Source: VFJQ01 sp044226525 (lineage in GTDB: Bacteria; Verrucomicrobiota; Verrucomicrobiia; Chthoniobacterales; Chthoniobacteraceae). From it: 64,000 bases of DNA. A program made the translations under genes and the position numbers. Location: NCBI GenBank assembly GCA_044226525.1, contig JBGAGV010000020.1, positions 62,001 to 126,000 of the forward strand, read 5' to 3'. Below the pieces are notes generated by a model. The model had not been told where the DNA came from, made no database searches, and saw only the letters and a list, made by a program, of their open reading frames with translations. This document shows, in pieces, positions 53,192-61,685 of the stretch. Each line of letters starts with the position of its first letter. Position 1 is the first letter of the stretch.

Positions 53192-54289
53192 CTATTCTTC
53201 CTGAACGATCACCACGTCGTTCGGATGCAGCGAGCACCACACCTTGTCGCCCTTGGCGAAGCATTCCTGATGGGCGCTTTCGTTGGCCGCGCAGGCGCTC
53301 AGTTCCAGCCCGCTGGCATGACGCAGCGTGAGTTCATCCGTCGCCCCCTTGAAAATCTCCTCCTCGATGACCGCTTCGAAAATGTTGTAGTCCGCATTCG
53401 GACGCTGCTTCTCGATGTGGATTTTCTCCGGCCGGATCGATACCAGCAGCGACTCGGCGTCGGGCGAAAGATTCGTGTGTTTGATGACGAGATCGAGTTT
53501 CCCGTCGAGCTTGATGTGGACGAGATCGTCGTTCCGCTCGAGCACCGTGGCGGGCAGAATGTTCGCTTCGCCGATAAAGTTCGCCACGAAGGTGGTGCGC
53601 GGCTGATGATAGATTTCATCGACCGTGCCGAGCTGCTCGATGCGGCCTTTGTTGATGACGGCGATGCGATCGCTCATCGTGAGCGCTTCCTCCTGGTCGT
53701 GCGTCACGAAGATGAAGGTGATGCCGAGCCGTTGTTGAAGGCGTTTCAGCTCGATCTGCATTTGATGCCGCAACTTGGCGTCGAGTGCGGAAAGCGGCTC
53801 ATCGAGCAACAGCACTTTTGGCTCGCAGACGATGGCGCGCGCGAGCGCCACGCGCTGACGTTGCCCGCCGGAAAGTTCGCCCGGTTTGCGGTGCTCGAAT
53901 CCACCAAGCGACACGAGATCCACCGCGCGCTTCACCCGATCTCCAATCTCCGAACGCGGCACCTTTTTCATCCGCAGACCGAAGCCGATGTTGTCCGTCA
54001 CGGTGAGGTGCGGAAACAGCGCGTAGCTTTGGAAAACCTGATTCACATCGCGGCGATACGGCGGCTCGTGCGTCACATCTTTCCCGTCGAGCAGCACCAC
54101 GCCTTCGGTCGGCGTCTCGAAGCCGCTGATCATGCGCAGCACCGTCGTTTTGCCACAGCCGCTCGGCCCGAGAAAAGTCATGAACTCCCCTGCCCGCACC
54201 GTGAGATTGATCTCCTGCACGGCGGTGAAGCTGCCAAAGCGTTTGGTGACGCTGCGGAGTTCGACCATCTGCGAAGCGGTGTCTGACAT
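53192..54289 (-). CDS. ABC transporter ATP-binding protein, PotA type
   Basis: 365 residues, the length of spermidine/putrescine-type ATPases. Walker A is GPSGCGKTT, signature LSGGQRQR, Walker B VLLLDEPLSALD, and a C-terminal TOBE domain (about 285-360). No permease or binding protein is nearby, so the substrate, usually polyamines or Fe/phosphonate-like solutes, is unknown. Downstream of rpoN on the same strand with an 81-bp gap. Confidence 0.88.
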   Translation of the reverse strand: MSDTASQMVELRSVTKRFGSFTAVQEINLTVRAGEFMTFLGPSGCGKTTVLRMISGFETPTEGVVLLDGKDVTHEPPYRRDVNQVFQSYALFPHLTVTDNIGFGLRMKKVPRSEIGDRVKRAVDLVSLGGFEHRKPGELSGGQRQRVALARAIVCEPKVLLLDEPLSALDAKLRHQMQIELKRLQQRLGITFIFVTHDQEEALTMSDRIAVINKGRIEQLGTVDEIYHQPRTTFVANFIGEANILPATVLERNDDLVHIKLDGKLDLVIKHTNLSPDAESLLVSIRPEKIHIEKQRPNADYNIFEAVIEEEIFKGATDELTLRHASGLELSACAANESAHQECFAKGDKVWCSLHPNDVVIVQEE

Positions 54290-54370
54290 CGTGTAACGTC
54301 ACCGCATACGGGTTCCGCGCGTGGTTGTCCACGCGGGATGTGATTTCCGCCGCGAGCCGTGGCGTCGGGC

Positions 54371-55771
54371 TCAGTAAGTCTTCCGCATGTTGCTCGGCAG
54401 AATGCCGAGTTCGCTGCGGTATTTGGCGACGGTGCGGCGCGCGATCGGGATGCCCTTTTTGCTAAGCATCTCCACGATTTCCTTGTCGCTCAGCGGATTC
54501 TTCGGATCTTCGTCCTTCACCATTTCGGCGATGATCCCCTTCACGCTCGTGTTGCTCATCGCAGCACCGTCCGCGGTCTGGTAGCCAGGGGTGAAGAAAT
54601 ACTTCATCTCGAACACCCCGTGCGGCGTGCTCATGTATTTGCCGGAGATGGCGCGGCTCACCGTGGTCTCGTGCACGCCGACTTCATCGGCGATCTGCAC
54701 CATCGTCATCGGCTTGAGCGCGGCCGGGCCGAATTCGAGGAAGTCGCGCTGCCGATCGACGATGCGATGCGCGATATTCGAAATCGTCTGCTGCCGCTGA
54801 TGGATCGACTTGATGAGGAATTTTCCGCTCCGGATTTTCTCGCGGATGTATTCGCGCACATCGTCCTTGCTGCGGTCGCTCGACATCAGGTCCTTGTAAG
54901 TATTGCTGATGCGCAGATGCGGAATCTGATCGCCATTGAGGCTGATCTGCCAATCGCTGCCGACTTTCTCCACGGTCACGTCCGGGAGAACGTAGTTGTT
55001 CGGATCGGACGTAAAAATCTGACCGGGCTTCGGATCGAGCGTGGCGATGAAATTGGCGGCGCGCTGCACCTGCTCGGCGGTGGTATTCAGGCGGCGGGCG
55101 ATTTCGGGAAAGCGGCGTTTGCCGAGGTCTTCGAGGAAACGATCGACGATGCGATATTCGAGCGACTGTTCCTTGCCGAGCCGCTTGAGCTGAATGAGCA
55201 GACATTCGCGCAGGTCGCGCGAGGCGACGCCGACGGGATGAAACGTCTGCACATGTTCGAGCACGCGCGTGATGTCGGCGACATCCATCCCGGTATTATT
55301 CGCGATGTCTTCCGGCTTGCTCTGCAAAAAGCCGTGATCGTCCACATTGCCGATGATGAGCTCGGCGATCTTGCGATCTCCGTCGTTCAGGTCGCTGCTT
55401 TGCACCTGCTCGAAGAGGTGTTGTTGCAGCGTTTCTTCCTTCACCAGCGAGTCGAAGAAAAATTGCCGGCGTTCTTCGTCCTCCGCGGAACGGTGCGAGT
55501 AACCCGAACTCTGCGCCATGTAATCGCGCCACTCTTCATCGAGCTTGGCCAGGCGTTCGAATTCCGCATCGAACTCCTCCGCCTCGCGTTGTTTGTCCTC
55601 GATGGTCGGCTCGGTCTGCTCCATCTCGAGCGTCGGATTGCCCTCCAGCTCCTGCTGGATGAGGTTGCGCAATTCCAGCATCGGCACCTGCAAGATCTGC
55701 AAGCTCTGCTGAAGTTGCGGAGCGAGGACTTGCTGCTGGGATAGCGTCTGTGTCTGCGAAAGACCGGCCAT
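54371..55771 (-). CDS. rpoN: RNA polymerase sigma-54 factor
   Basis: 466 residues from ATG 55771, giving the family's Gln-rich region I: LSQQQVLAPQLQQSLQILQVPMLELRNLIQQELEGNPTLE. An acidic region II follows, then the core-binding domain (about 120-260), the DNA-binding domain with FLEFGPAALKPMTMVQIADEVGVHETTVSRAISGKYM (helix-turn-helix), and the RpoN box ARRTVAKYR near the C-terminus. Directs RNA polymerase to -24/-12 promoters. The window contains a matching promoter upstream of amt. Frame extension beyond 55771 has no similarity. Confidence 0.95.
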   Translation of the reverse strand: MAGLSQTQTLSQQQVLAPQLQQSLQILQVPMLELRNLIQQELEGNPTLEMEQTEPTIEDKQREAEEFDAEFERLAKLDEEWRDYMAQSSGYSHRSAEDEERRQFFFDSLVKEETLQQHLFEQVQSSDLNDGDRKIAELIIGNVDDHGFLQSKPEDIANNTGMDVADITRVLEHVQTFHPVGVASRDLRECLLIQLKRLGKEQSLEYRIVDRFLEDLGKRRFPEIARRLNTTAEQVQRAANFIATLDPKPGQIFTSDPNNYVLPDVTVEKVGSDWQISLNGDQIPHLRISNTYKDLMSSDRSKDDVREYIREKIRSGKFLIKSIHQRQQTISNIAHRIVDRQRDFLEFGPAALKPMTMVQIADEVGVHETTVSRAISGKYMSTPHGVFEMKYFFTPGYQTADGAAMSNTSVKGIIAEMVKDEDPKNPLSDKEIVEMLSKKGIPIARRTVAKYRSELGILPSNMRKTY

Positions 55772-55884
55772 TTCCCGCGACCGTAGCGTCCTCGCACGGA
55801 AGGAGCAAGCAGTAATCCTGCCAATGAGCGCCCCATTTTTGACCCTCGTCCGCGGCACTGATTCGGCTCTATCGTGGCCTCTCT

Positions 55885-56145
55885 ATGAAACCAAAGTCGT
55901 TCGCCCTCACGCTCACTGGGTGTGCCGTCCTGGCCGCTGCCGTGCTGCTCCCGCGCGAATCCGCTGGCCAGGCCCAGGCCCAGGCGGACGCGGAAGCCGC
56001 GCAAGTTCAGCAGGTTCTTGCGGAACTCACCGCCCAACAGAAAATCATCACCGAAAATCAGGCCAAGATCGACGAGAAGGTGGCTGCGGTGGCCGAGGAA
56101 GTCCGCGTCGCTCGTATTTTCGCCGGTCGCGCCGGTAAGAGGTAA
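55885..56145 (+). CDS. Small secreted coiled-coil protein
   Basis: 86 residues. A signal peptide (KPKSFALTLTGCAVLAAAVLLP; a Cys is present but no convincing lipobox) precedes Gln/Ala-rich helical sequence with heptad-like spacing, VQQVLAELTAQQKIITENQAKIDEKVAAVAEEVRVARIF, likely a coiled coil. No family recognised. It is followed after 5 bp by a second small exported coiled-coil protein. Possibly a cell-envelope oligomer similar in principle to Lpp or YbgF linkers. Confidence 0.7.
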   Translation: MKPKSFALTLTGCAVLAAAVLLPRESAGQAQAQADAEAAQVQQVLAELTAQQKIITENQAKIDEKVAAVAEEVRVARIFAGRAGKR

Positions 56146-56150
56146 TCACC

Positions 56151-56375
56151 ATGAAACGCTCCATTATTTTCACCTTTTTCGCCGTGCTCGCCCTGAGCTT
56201 CGGCATGCGGCTGCACAGTCAATCCGTCGCGGGCGCCAGGAGTGTGCTGCAGCAGTTGCAGCAGATGAAGCAGACCAACGCTGCGCTCCTCGAGAAGCAG
56301 ACGGCGCTGCTGATCAAGCTCGACGAACTCCAGAAGGAAGCCGAACAAACCAAGTTCATGGTGAAGCGCGGGTAA
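56151..56375 (+). CDS. Small secreted coiled-coil protein, partner of the upstream gene
   Basis: 74 residues. The N-terminal hydrophobic stretch (MKRSIIFTFFAVLALSFGMRLHS) is a signal peptide or anchor; the rest, VAGARSVLQQLQQMKQTNAALLEKQTALLIKLDELQKEAEQTKFMV, has heptad spacing with Leu/Ile/Met at a/d positions. The downstream gene is convergent. It is likely translated with the preceding gene. Function unknown. Confidence 0.7.
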   Translation: MKRSIIFTFFAVLALSFGMRLHSQSVAGARSVLQQLQQMKQTNAALLEKQTALLIKLDELQKEAEQTKFMVKRG

Positions 56376-56413
56376 AGCCGCGCTGCCCATCGAAACATTT
56401 ACGGACGTCGGCC

Positions 56414-57190
56414 CTACAGGTCCGTTTCGGCCGTGCTGTCCTCCCCGCCGCCTGAAGGTGGCGGTTCGATCCGTGCCGCGAGGGCCGCTTCGTTGTTCAG
56501 CGAGAGTAATGCGCCGATGCGGCGGCGCAGTTCGCGCTGAATGCGATCGACCCGTTGGTTCGCGTTGATGACCTGAAAGCCGAACTCTTTTTCCATCTCG
56601 CCAAATTCCGCGGCGAGCAGGCGCTGGTATTTGATGAAGCTGTCGAACATGTCGCGCGACAGCCCGAGGTCCATGCCACTCTCCCAGTAGTCGAGGGTTG
56701 TATTCTTGAGGAAGTTGCGCTCGACGAGCTGGCGCGCGCCGACGCGAAAATAGAAGACCGCATCGGGCATGATTGCCGGGCTGTAGAGATTGCGCGTCCA
56801 GGCTCGATCCGCCCCACGGACGATGTCACGAGCCATGAGCGTGTAAACGTAGCGATCCGCCAGGACAATGAGCCCCGCTCGCAAGGCCGGCACGAGATCG
56901 TGCACCTGCTGATCGAAGAAATCCGTCGCATAGAAAAGCGACATGGTCGTGTGGGTGAGCACGTTCCCCTCCTTGGCCTGCTCGAGTTCTTCGGCGACGA
57001 GGTTCGAGCGAAGGAGCCCAAGATGCCGGACGGCAAAGCCGAGACTCTCCAGCCATTGGCTGAGCATGGCGATTTGCGTCGAACGCCCTGAACCATCCGC
57101 CCCTTCGATCACAAACAGCCGTCCGGCGAATTTGGGATCGGTGATTTCGGGCGGCCGGCGGCCGAAGAATTTTTTCTCGGAGATCGGCAT
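56414..57190 (-). CDS. Thymidylate kinase-like protein with altered P-loop
   Basis: 258 residues. The phosphate-binding loop reads GADGSGRST, with Arg replacing the invariant Lys of GxxGxGK[ST]; the TMPK features LADRYVYTLMARDIVRGADRAW and the DQQVHDLVPALRAGLIV helix remain. A C-terminal Pro/Gly/Glu tail (about 235-258) has no counterpart. It follows the 227-residue paralogue with 3 bp between them. The change suggests altered or lost phosphoryl transfer, a heterodimer partner, or a nucleotide-binding role; none can be shown from sequence. Confidence 0.75.
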   Translation of the reverse strand: MPISEKKFFGRRPPEITDPKFAGRLFVIEGADGSGRSTQIAMLSQWLESLGFAVRHLGLLRSNLVAEELEQAKEGNVLTHTTMSLFYATDFFDQQVHDLVPALRAGLIVLADRYVYTLMARDIVRGADRAWTRNLYSPAIMPDAVFYFRVGARQLVERNFLKNTTLDYWESGMDLGLSRDMFDSFIKYQRLLAAEFGEMEKEFGFQVINANQRVDRIQRELRRRIGALLSLNNEAALAARIEPPPSGGGEDSTAETDL

Positions 57191-57193
57191 GGG

Positions 57194-57877
57194 TCAGCGC
57201 ATGGCCGGGCGGCGAAACTCCGGCAGGTTGATTTTTTCGCTGATCAGCCGCCGCACTTCGCTTTGCTGTTCGTGGATTTCGCGGGTGGCGTCGATGGTGG
57301 TGAAATCGAACCCCTCCCGCATCCCCTCGTATTGCTCGTATACCTTCCCTTGGAAGATGCGGAAGCTCTCGTAAGGATCGGTCGTCCATCCCATGTCGAG
57401 ACCGGCCTCGTGATATTTCAGAGCCGGTCGCCCCTCGAGAATGCGATTGAGCGAGATCTCCAACGGCACGCGGAAGTAAAACGTGATGTCGGGATGCACC
57501 GCGAAACTATAGAGCTGTTCCAGCCATTCCCGATCGCACCCGCGGACCGCATCGCGAGCAAAGGCGGTGAAGATATAACGATCCGCCAGGACGATATACC
57601 CGGCCCGGAGCAACGGTAAAATCTGCCGCTCGTAGCGATCGGCGAAGTCCGTGGCGTGAATCAGCGAGAAAGTCGTGGGCGTCAGGAGTTGCCGCTTCTT
57701 CCCCTTGGTCGTCGATTTCTTGACCAGAATGGAGGAATTCCACTCGGTAAAAAAGACGCGGTAACCCTCCAGTTCGAGCCAGCGTTTAACGAGGTAGATC
57801 TGGGTGGACTTGCCGGAGCCATCCAGGCCCTCGACAGCGACGAGTTTTCCGGAGTATGAACGTGGGGTGGAAACCAC
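57194..57877 (-). CDS. Thymidylate kinase-like protein
   Basis: 227 residues. P-loop GLDGSGKST near residue 16 is intact, with LADRYIFTAFARDAVRGCDREW in the place of the DRY/DRx motif, and a long region FRVPLEISLNRILEGRPALKYHEAG. Resembles dTMP kinase (dTMP + ATP to dTDP), though the LID-type arginines are not obvious. First gene of a pair with the next paralogue, 3 bp apart; probably translationally coupled. Divergent from cdd. Confidence 0.82.
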   Translation of the reverse strand: MVSTPRSYSGKLVAVEGLDGSGKSTQIYLVKRWLELEGYRVFFTEWNSSILVKKSTTKGKKRQLLTPTTFSLIHATDFADRYERQILPLLRAGYIVLADRYIFTAFARDAVRGCDREWLEQLYSFAVHPDITFYFRVPLEISLNRILEGRPALKYHEAGLDMGWTTDPYESFRIFQGKVYEQYEGMREGFDFTTIDATREIHEQQSEVRRLISEKINLPEFRRPAMR

Positions 57878-57971
57878 AATCGATCAGTGTTGCGATTCTC
57901 TCCGGGGAACGCAACGGGAAATCCTGATTTCACTTCCCTAAATCGCAAGTCGTTCATAGTAAAATACTTAT

Positions 57972-58364
57972 ATGGAAATTGACACCCTGATCCAGCAGGC
58001 GCGGCAGGTGCGGGAACGCGCCTACGCCCCTTATTCCAAATTTGCCGTGGGGGCCGCCTTAGTCACGAAATCCGGCAAAGTTTTCACGGGATGCAATGTG
58101 GAGAATCTCTCGTTCGGACTGACCATTTGCGCAGAGCGGAATGCAGTCGCCGCGGCCGTTGCCGCGGGCGAGCGAGAATTCGCCGCTATCGCCATCACGG
58201 CCGATTCGAAAACCCCCGTCACTCCCTGTGGGGCCTGCCGACAAGTCCTTTCCGAGTTTTGCCCCGACCTCGACGTCTGTTCCGTGAATCTCGAAGGGGA
58301 GCGTTTCACTGCCAAACTTAGCGAGCTTCTTCCGCGCGCTCGGGAGGGAATCCTCGGAACTTAG
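57972..58364 (+). CDS. cdd: Cytidine deaminase
   Basis: 130 residues, the tetrameric short form. Zinc-binding and catalytic residues are in CAERNAVAAAV (Cys, Glu) and TPCGACRQVLSEF (two Cys). N-terminal ARQVRERAYAPYSKFAVGAALVTKSGKVFTGCNVEN is the family's substrate region. Deaminates cytidine and deoxycytidine in pyrimidine salvage. Just upstream of mnmG, and divergent from two kinase-like genes, so the locus mixes nucleotide genes. Confidence 0.95.
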   Translation: MEIDTLIQQARQVRERAYAPYSKFAVGAALVTKSGKVFTGCNVENLSFGLTICAERNAVAAAVAAGEREFAAIAITADSKTPVTPCGACRQVLSEFCPDLDVCSVNLEGERFTAKLSELLPRAREGILGT

Positions 58365-58372
58365 CCACTGGA

Positions 58373-58388
58373 TGTTCCACGTAGAACA
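58373..58388. promoter_or_regulatory. parS-like site 1
   Basis: TGTTCCACGTAGAACA, a near-perfect palindrome with one mismatched pair, between cdd and mnmG. It matches the ParB-site consensus core GTTCCACGTGGAAC at 13 of 14 bases. Confidence 0.6.
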
Positions 58389-58490
58389 TTTGGGGCCGCC
58401 GAGCATTCACCTTGAACGCCGCAGTAACGAGACCGATTGCTTTCTTCGCAATCCGGCATTCAGGTTTCGGCGTTCCTCGCCCTTTCATCC

Positions 58491-60341
58491 ATGTTCACCT
58501 ATCCAAAGACCTACGACGTCATCGTGATCGGGGCCGGCCATGCCGGCATCGAAGCTGCGAGCGCGGCGGCCCGGTTGGGTTGTGAAACGGTCATTCTCAC
58601 TCAGAACCTCGATTCGATCGGGCAGATGTCCTGCAACCCGGCCATCGGAGGCCAGGCCAAGGGCCAGATGGTGCGGGAGATCGACGCCCTCGGGGGGGTA
58701 ATGGGTCTGAATACCGACGCGACGGCGATCCAATTCCGGATGCTGAATTCCACCAAGGGTCCGAGCGTCCGCTCCCCTCGGGCCCAGTGCGACAAGAAAG
58801 CGTATCAGTTCCGGGCCAAGGCGGTCCTGGAGCGCACTCCTCACCTCGATCTCAAGCAAGGCAATGCCGTTCGTATCCTCGTGGACGGTAATGGAGCATG
58901 CGGTGTCCAGACCGACCTCGGCTTGCAGATCAACGCTCGGTCGGTCGTCATTACCACCGGGACTTTCATGCGGGGCCTGCTCCATGTGGGTCTTCAGAAC
59001 AAAGCTGGTGGCCGGATGGGCGACAGTTTCTCTTCCATCAGCGACTCCCTCCGCGACCTCGGCTTTGAGGTTTCCCGGTTCAAGACCGGCACCCCGTGTC
59101 GGCTGCTGGGAAAGACTATCGACTTCTCCAAGTGCGACCCGCAGCCTGGTGATGAGCCGGCTCACCCTTTCTCTTACCACCCGGAGGAACTGGAGGGCGG
59201 CGACCATGAGATCTTCACCCTGAACCGCTGGCGGAATGGGATGTTCCACATGGAACAGATTCGCTGCTGGATCACCCACACCAGCCAGGAGACTCACGAC
59301 ATCATCCGGGCCAATCTCGATAAGTCCCCTCTCTATGCCGGGGTGATCGAAGGGGTCGGTCCGCGGTATTGTCCGTCGATTGAAGACAAAGTGGTCAAGT
59401 TTGCCGAGAAGCCGTCTCACCAGCTTTTCCTCGAACCGGAGGGCTGGCACACCGAGGAATACTATGTAAACGGGGTCTCCACCTCCCTGCCCATGGAGGT
59501 GCAATATGCCTTCATCCGTTCCATCCCCGGTTTGGAGAATGCCGAGATCATGCGGCCCGGTTACGCGGTGGAATACGATTACTGCCCGCCTCAGCAGCTT
59601 TTCCATACCTTGGAAACCAAGCGGGTCCCGAACCTTTACTTTGCCGGGCAGATCAATGGCACCAGTGGCTACGAGGAAGCAGGGGCGCAAGGATTGATGG
59701 CCGGAGCCAACGCGGCGCTGAAGGTGCTTGGCCGTCCGGCCCTTACTTTGGATCGCTCGGACGCCTATATCGGTGTGCTGATCGACGACCTCGTGACCAA
59801 AGGCACCCCTGAACCCTACCGCATGTTTACCAGCAGGGCCGAGCACCGTCTGGTCCTGCGGCAGGATAACGCCGACCAACGTCTCACCCCCATCGGTCGG
59901 GAATGTGGGCTCGTCAACGACCGCCGCTGGGCGAAGTTTCAGGACAAACAAACCCAGCTCCGGGAATTGCGAACTCTGGCCGAAAGCACCAACTTCGGCA
60001 GCTTGCGGATTCACCAGTGGCTCAAGCGCCCGGAGAGTTCCGTCGACCAACTCCCCTCCGAAGTGCGAGAAAAGTTCCACGTGGAACTTTGGGATCTGCT
60101 TCAGACGGAGCTCCGTTACTCCGGTTACATCGCCCGCCAGAATGCCGCGATCGATCGGCTCAAAGCGGAAGAGGAGCGAAGGATTCCGCGCAGCTTCGAC
60201 TATTCGGCCGTCTCCGCTCTCCGGGCGGAAACCCGGCAGAAACTCCAAGCCTCCCTCCCCGAAACGCTCGGTCAGGCTTCGCGGATCAGCGGTATCACTC
60301 CGGCGGATATTGCGATCCTCTCGATTGTGCTGGGGCGGTAG
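58491..60341 (+). CDS. mnmG: tRNA uridine-5-carboxymethylaminomethyl modification enzyme MnmG (GidA)
   Basis: 616 residues from ATG 58491, near the usual 620-630. FAD-binding motif VIVIGAGHAGIEAASAAARLG is at the start, then GQMSCNPAIGG, RSPRAQCDK, TGTFMRGLLHVG and AGQINGTSGYEEAGAQGLMAGANAAL, all conserved in GidA. Works with MnmE to modify wobble U34 of tRNAs. gidA is classically close to the replication origin in many bacteria; here it carries two parS-like sites inside the gene and one upstream. The frame upstream of 58491 is not similar. Confidence 0.96.
   Translation: MFTYPKTYDVIVIGAGHAGIEAASAAARLGCETVILTQNLDSIGQMSCNPAIGGQAKGQMVREIDALGGVMGLNTDATAIQFRMLNSTKGPSVRSPRAQCDKKAYQFRAKAVLERTPHLDLKQGNAVRILVDGNGACGVQTDLGLQINARSVVITTGTFMRGLLHVGLQNKAGGRMGDSFSSISDSLRDLGFEVSRFKTGTPCRLLGKTIDFSKCDPQPGDEPAHPFSYHPEELEGGDHEIFTLNRWRNGMFHMEQIRCWITHTSQETHDIIRANLDKSPLYAGVIEGVGPRYCPSIEDKVVKFAEKPSHQLFLEPEGWHTEEYYVNGVSTSLPMEVQYAFIRSIPGLENAEIMRPGYAVEYDYCPPQQLFHTLETKRVPNLYFAGQINGTSGYEEAGAQGLMAGANAALKVLGRPALTLDRSDAYIGVLIDDLVTKGTPEPYRMFTSRAEHRLVLRQDNADQRLTPIGRECGLVNDRRWAKFQDKQTQLRELRTLAESTNFGSLRIHQWLKRPESSVDQLPSEVREKFHVELWDLLQTELRYSGYIARQNAAIDRLKAEEERRIPRSFDYSAVSALRAETRQKLQASLPETLGQASRISGITPADIAILSIVLGR
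59242..59257. promoter_or_regulatory. parS-like site 2 (in mnmG)
   Basis: TGTTCCACATGGAACA, a palindrome broken only at the central pair, within codons for MFHMEQ of mnmG. The core agrees with GTTCCACGTGGAAC at 13 of 14 bases. Confidence 0.55.
60073..60088. promoter_or_regulatory. parS-like site 3 (in mnmG)
   Basis: AGTTCCACGTGGAACT, a perfect palindrome containing the exact 14-base core GTTCCACGTGGAAC, inside the C-terminal coding part of mnmG (KFHVEL). Confidence 0.7.
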
Positions 60342-60447
60342 GGCGAGAAGGCCGCTGCGCCGGGGTCACCGAACTTGGTTCTGCCACCCGCCCCGACCGG
60401 GTGCGAAAGCCCGGGCGGGTGCGGTTACGGCGATGCCGTTGGGGCGC

Positions 60448-61576
60448 CTAATCCAGATCCGCGCCGCCCTTATCGTTGGTGAGCCCGCGGAGTTTGCCTT
60501 CGATGAACTCGTCGATCTCCCCATCCATGACAGCTTGAATGCCGCTGGTCTGAACGCCGGTGCGGAGATCCTTCACCATCTGGTAGGGCTGGAAGACGTA
60601 GCTGCGAATCTGGCTGCCGAAGGCCACATCCGCCTTCTCGCCGTATTGGCGGGCGGTCTCGGCGTTCTGTTTGTCGATCTCCAATTGCTGTAGTTTCGCT
60701 TGGAGCATCCGGAGAGCCCGAACCTTGTTCTGCCCTTGGCTGCGCTGGTCCTGGCAGGCGGCGACCAAGCCGGTAGGTTTGTGCCGGATGCGGACGGCCG
60801 TCTCGACTTTGTTGACGTTCTGGCCGCCCTTGCCGCCACTTCGATAGGTATCGACCTCGATGTCGGCTTCGTTAATCTCGACGGGTGCGCTCTCAGGAAG
60901 TTCGGGGACGACGTCCACTGCGGCAAAACTCGTGTGCCGACGTTTGTTCGCGTCGAAGGGGGAAATGCGGACCAACCGATGCACCCCGCGCTCGCACGCG
61001 AGGTAACCAAAGGCGTTTTCGCCCTGCACGTTCACGGTCGCCGACTTGATGCCGGCTTCGTCACCCAGTTGAATATCCACGACGGAAGTCTTGAATCCCC
61101 GCCGTTCGCACCACCGCTGATACATGCGCAGCAGCATGTCGCCCCAATCCTGCGCCTCAGTCCCGCCCGCACCCGCCTGGATGGAAAGGAACGCGTTGAA
61201 GCGATCGTTGGGCCCGTTGAGAAGCGTCTTTAACTCCAAGTTATCCAACGACTTAGATATCGATTGAAACTCCTTTTGCACCTCCGCCTGCGCGGCGACG
61301 GGATCGGCTTCCTCAGCGGCGAGTTCGACGAGCACTTCGAAATCCTCCACCTGCCGGTCGATGGCCTGCATCGGTTGAATCTTGCCGCGCAGCGACGACA
61401 CCTCTTCGACGTCGGCCTGGGCTCGTTCGCGGTGATCCCAGAAATCCGGCGCGCTCATGCGCGCCTCGAGTTCCGTTAAGCGGGTTTGAAGTTTGGGGAA
61501 GTCAAAGGAACCTCCGCAACTCGGCCGCGCGGGCCTTCAGTGCAGAGGGAGAGCAAGAGGATGAATCGAAGGACAT
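60448..61576 (-). CDS. prfB: Peptide chain release factor 2 (programmed +1 frameshift)
   Basis: 375 residues when the two frames are joined. The first frame starts at ATG 61576 and reads 24 codons to TGA (61504-61502); the second continues DFPKLQTRLTELEARMSAPDFWDHRERAQ, matching RF2, to the stop at 60448. The catalytic GGQ is in RSGGKGGQNVNKVETAVR; the RF2-type stop-recognition region and coiled N-terminal domain are intact. Recognises UGA and UAA. Because the site is a known autoregulatory shift, the gene is not broken. It lies downstream of the FtsB/DivIC-like gene across repeat element E. Confidence 0.95.
61502..61515 (-). promoter_or_regulatory. prfB +1 frameshift site with internal Shine-Dalgarno
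   Basis: On the minus strand GGAGG (61515-61511), a 3-nt spacer, CTT (61507-61505), TGA (61504-61502), then C: the classical CUU UGA C slip site with the SD-like stimulator at the usual distance. RF2 shortage would raise shifting, giving autoregulation. Confidence 0.95.
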
Positions 61577-61584
61577 GGAAAAAA

Positions 61585-61672
61585 GGACGATTGGACTAGT
61601 GGACTGCGGGACTATTGGGAAGAGACGGGCTGCGCACTACCCAAGTCCACTCGTGCATCAGTCCACCCGTCC
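61585..61672. repeat. Inverted micro-tandem repeat element E (8-bp period)
   Basis: Left arm 61585-61620 is GGACGATT, GGACTAGT, GGACTGCG, GGACTATT in phase; right arm 61641-61672, read on the minus strand, is GGACGGGT, GGACTGAT, GCACGAGT, GGACTTGG. Spacer 20 bp. Fills the gap between the FtsB-like gene and prfB. Confidence 0.9.
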
Positions 61673-61685
61673 CTTCACTTCGTCG

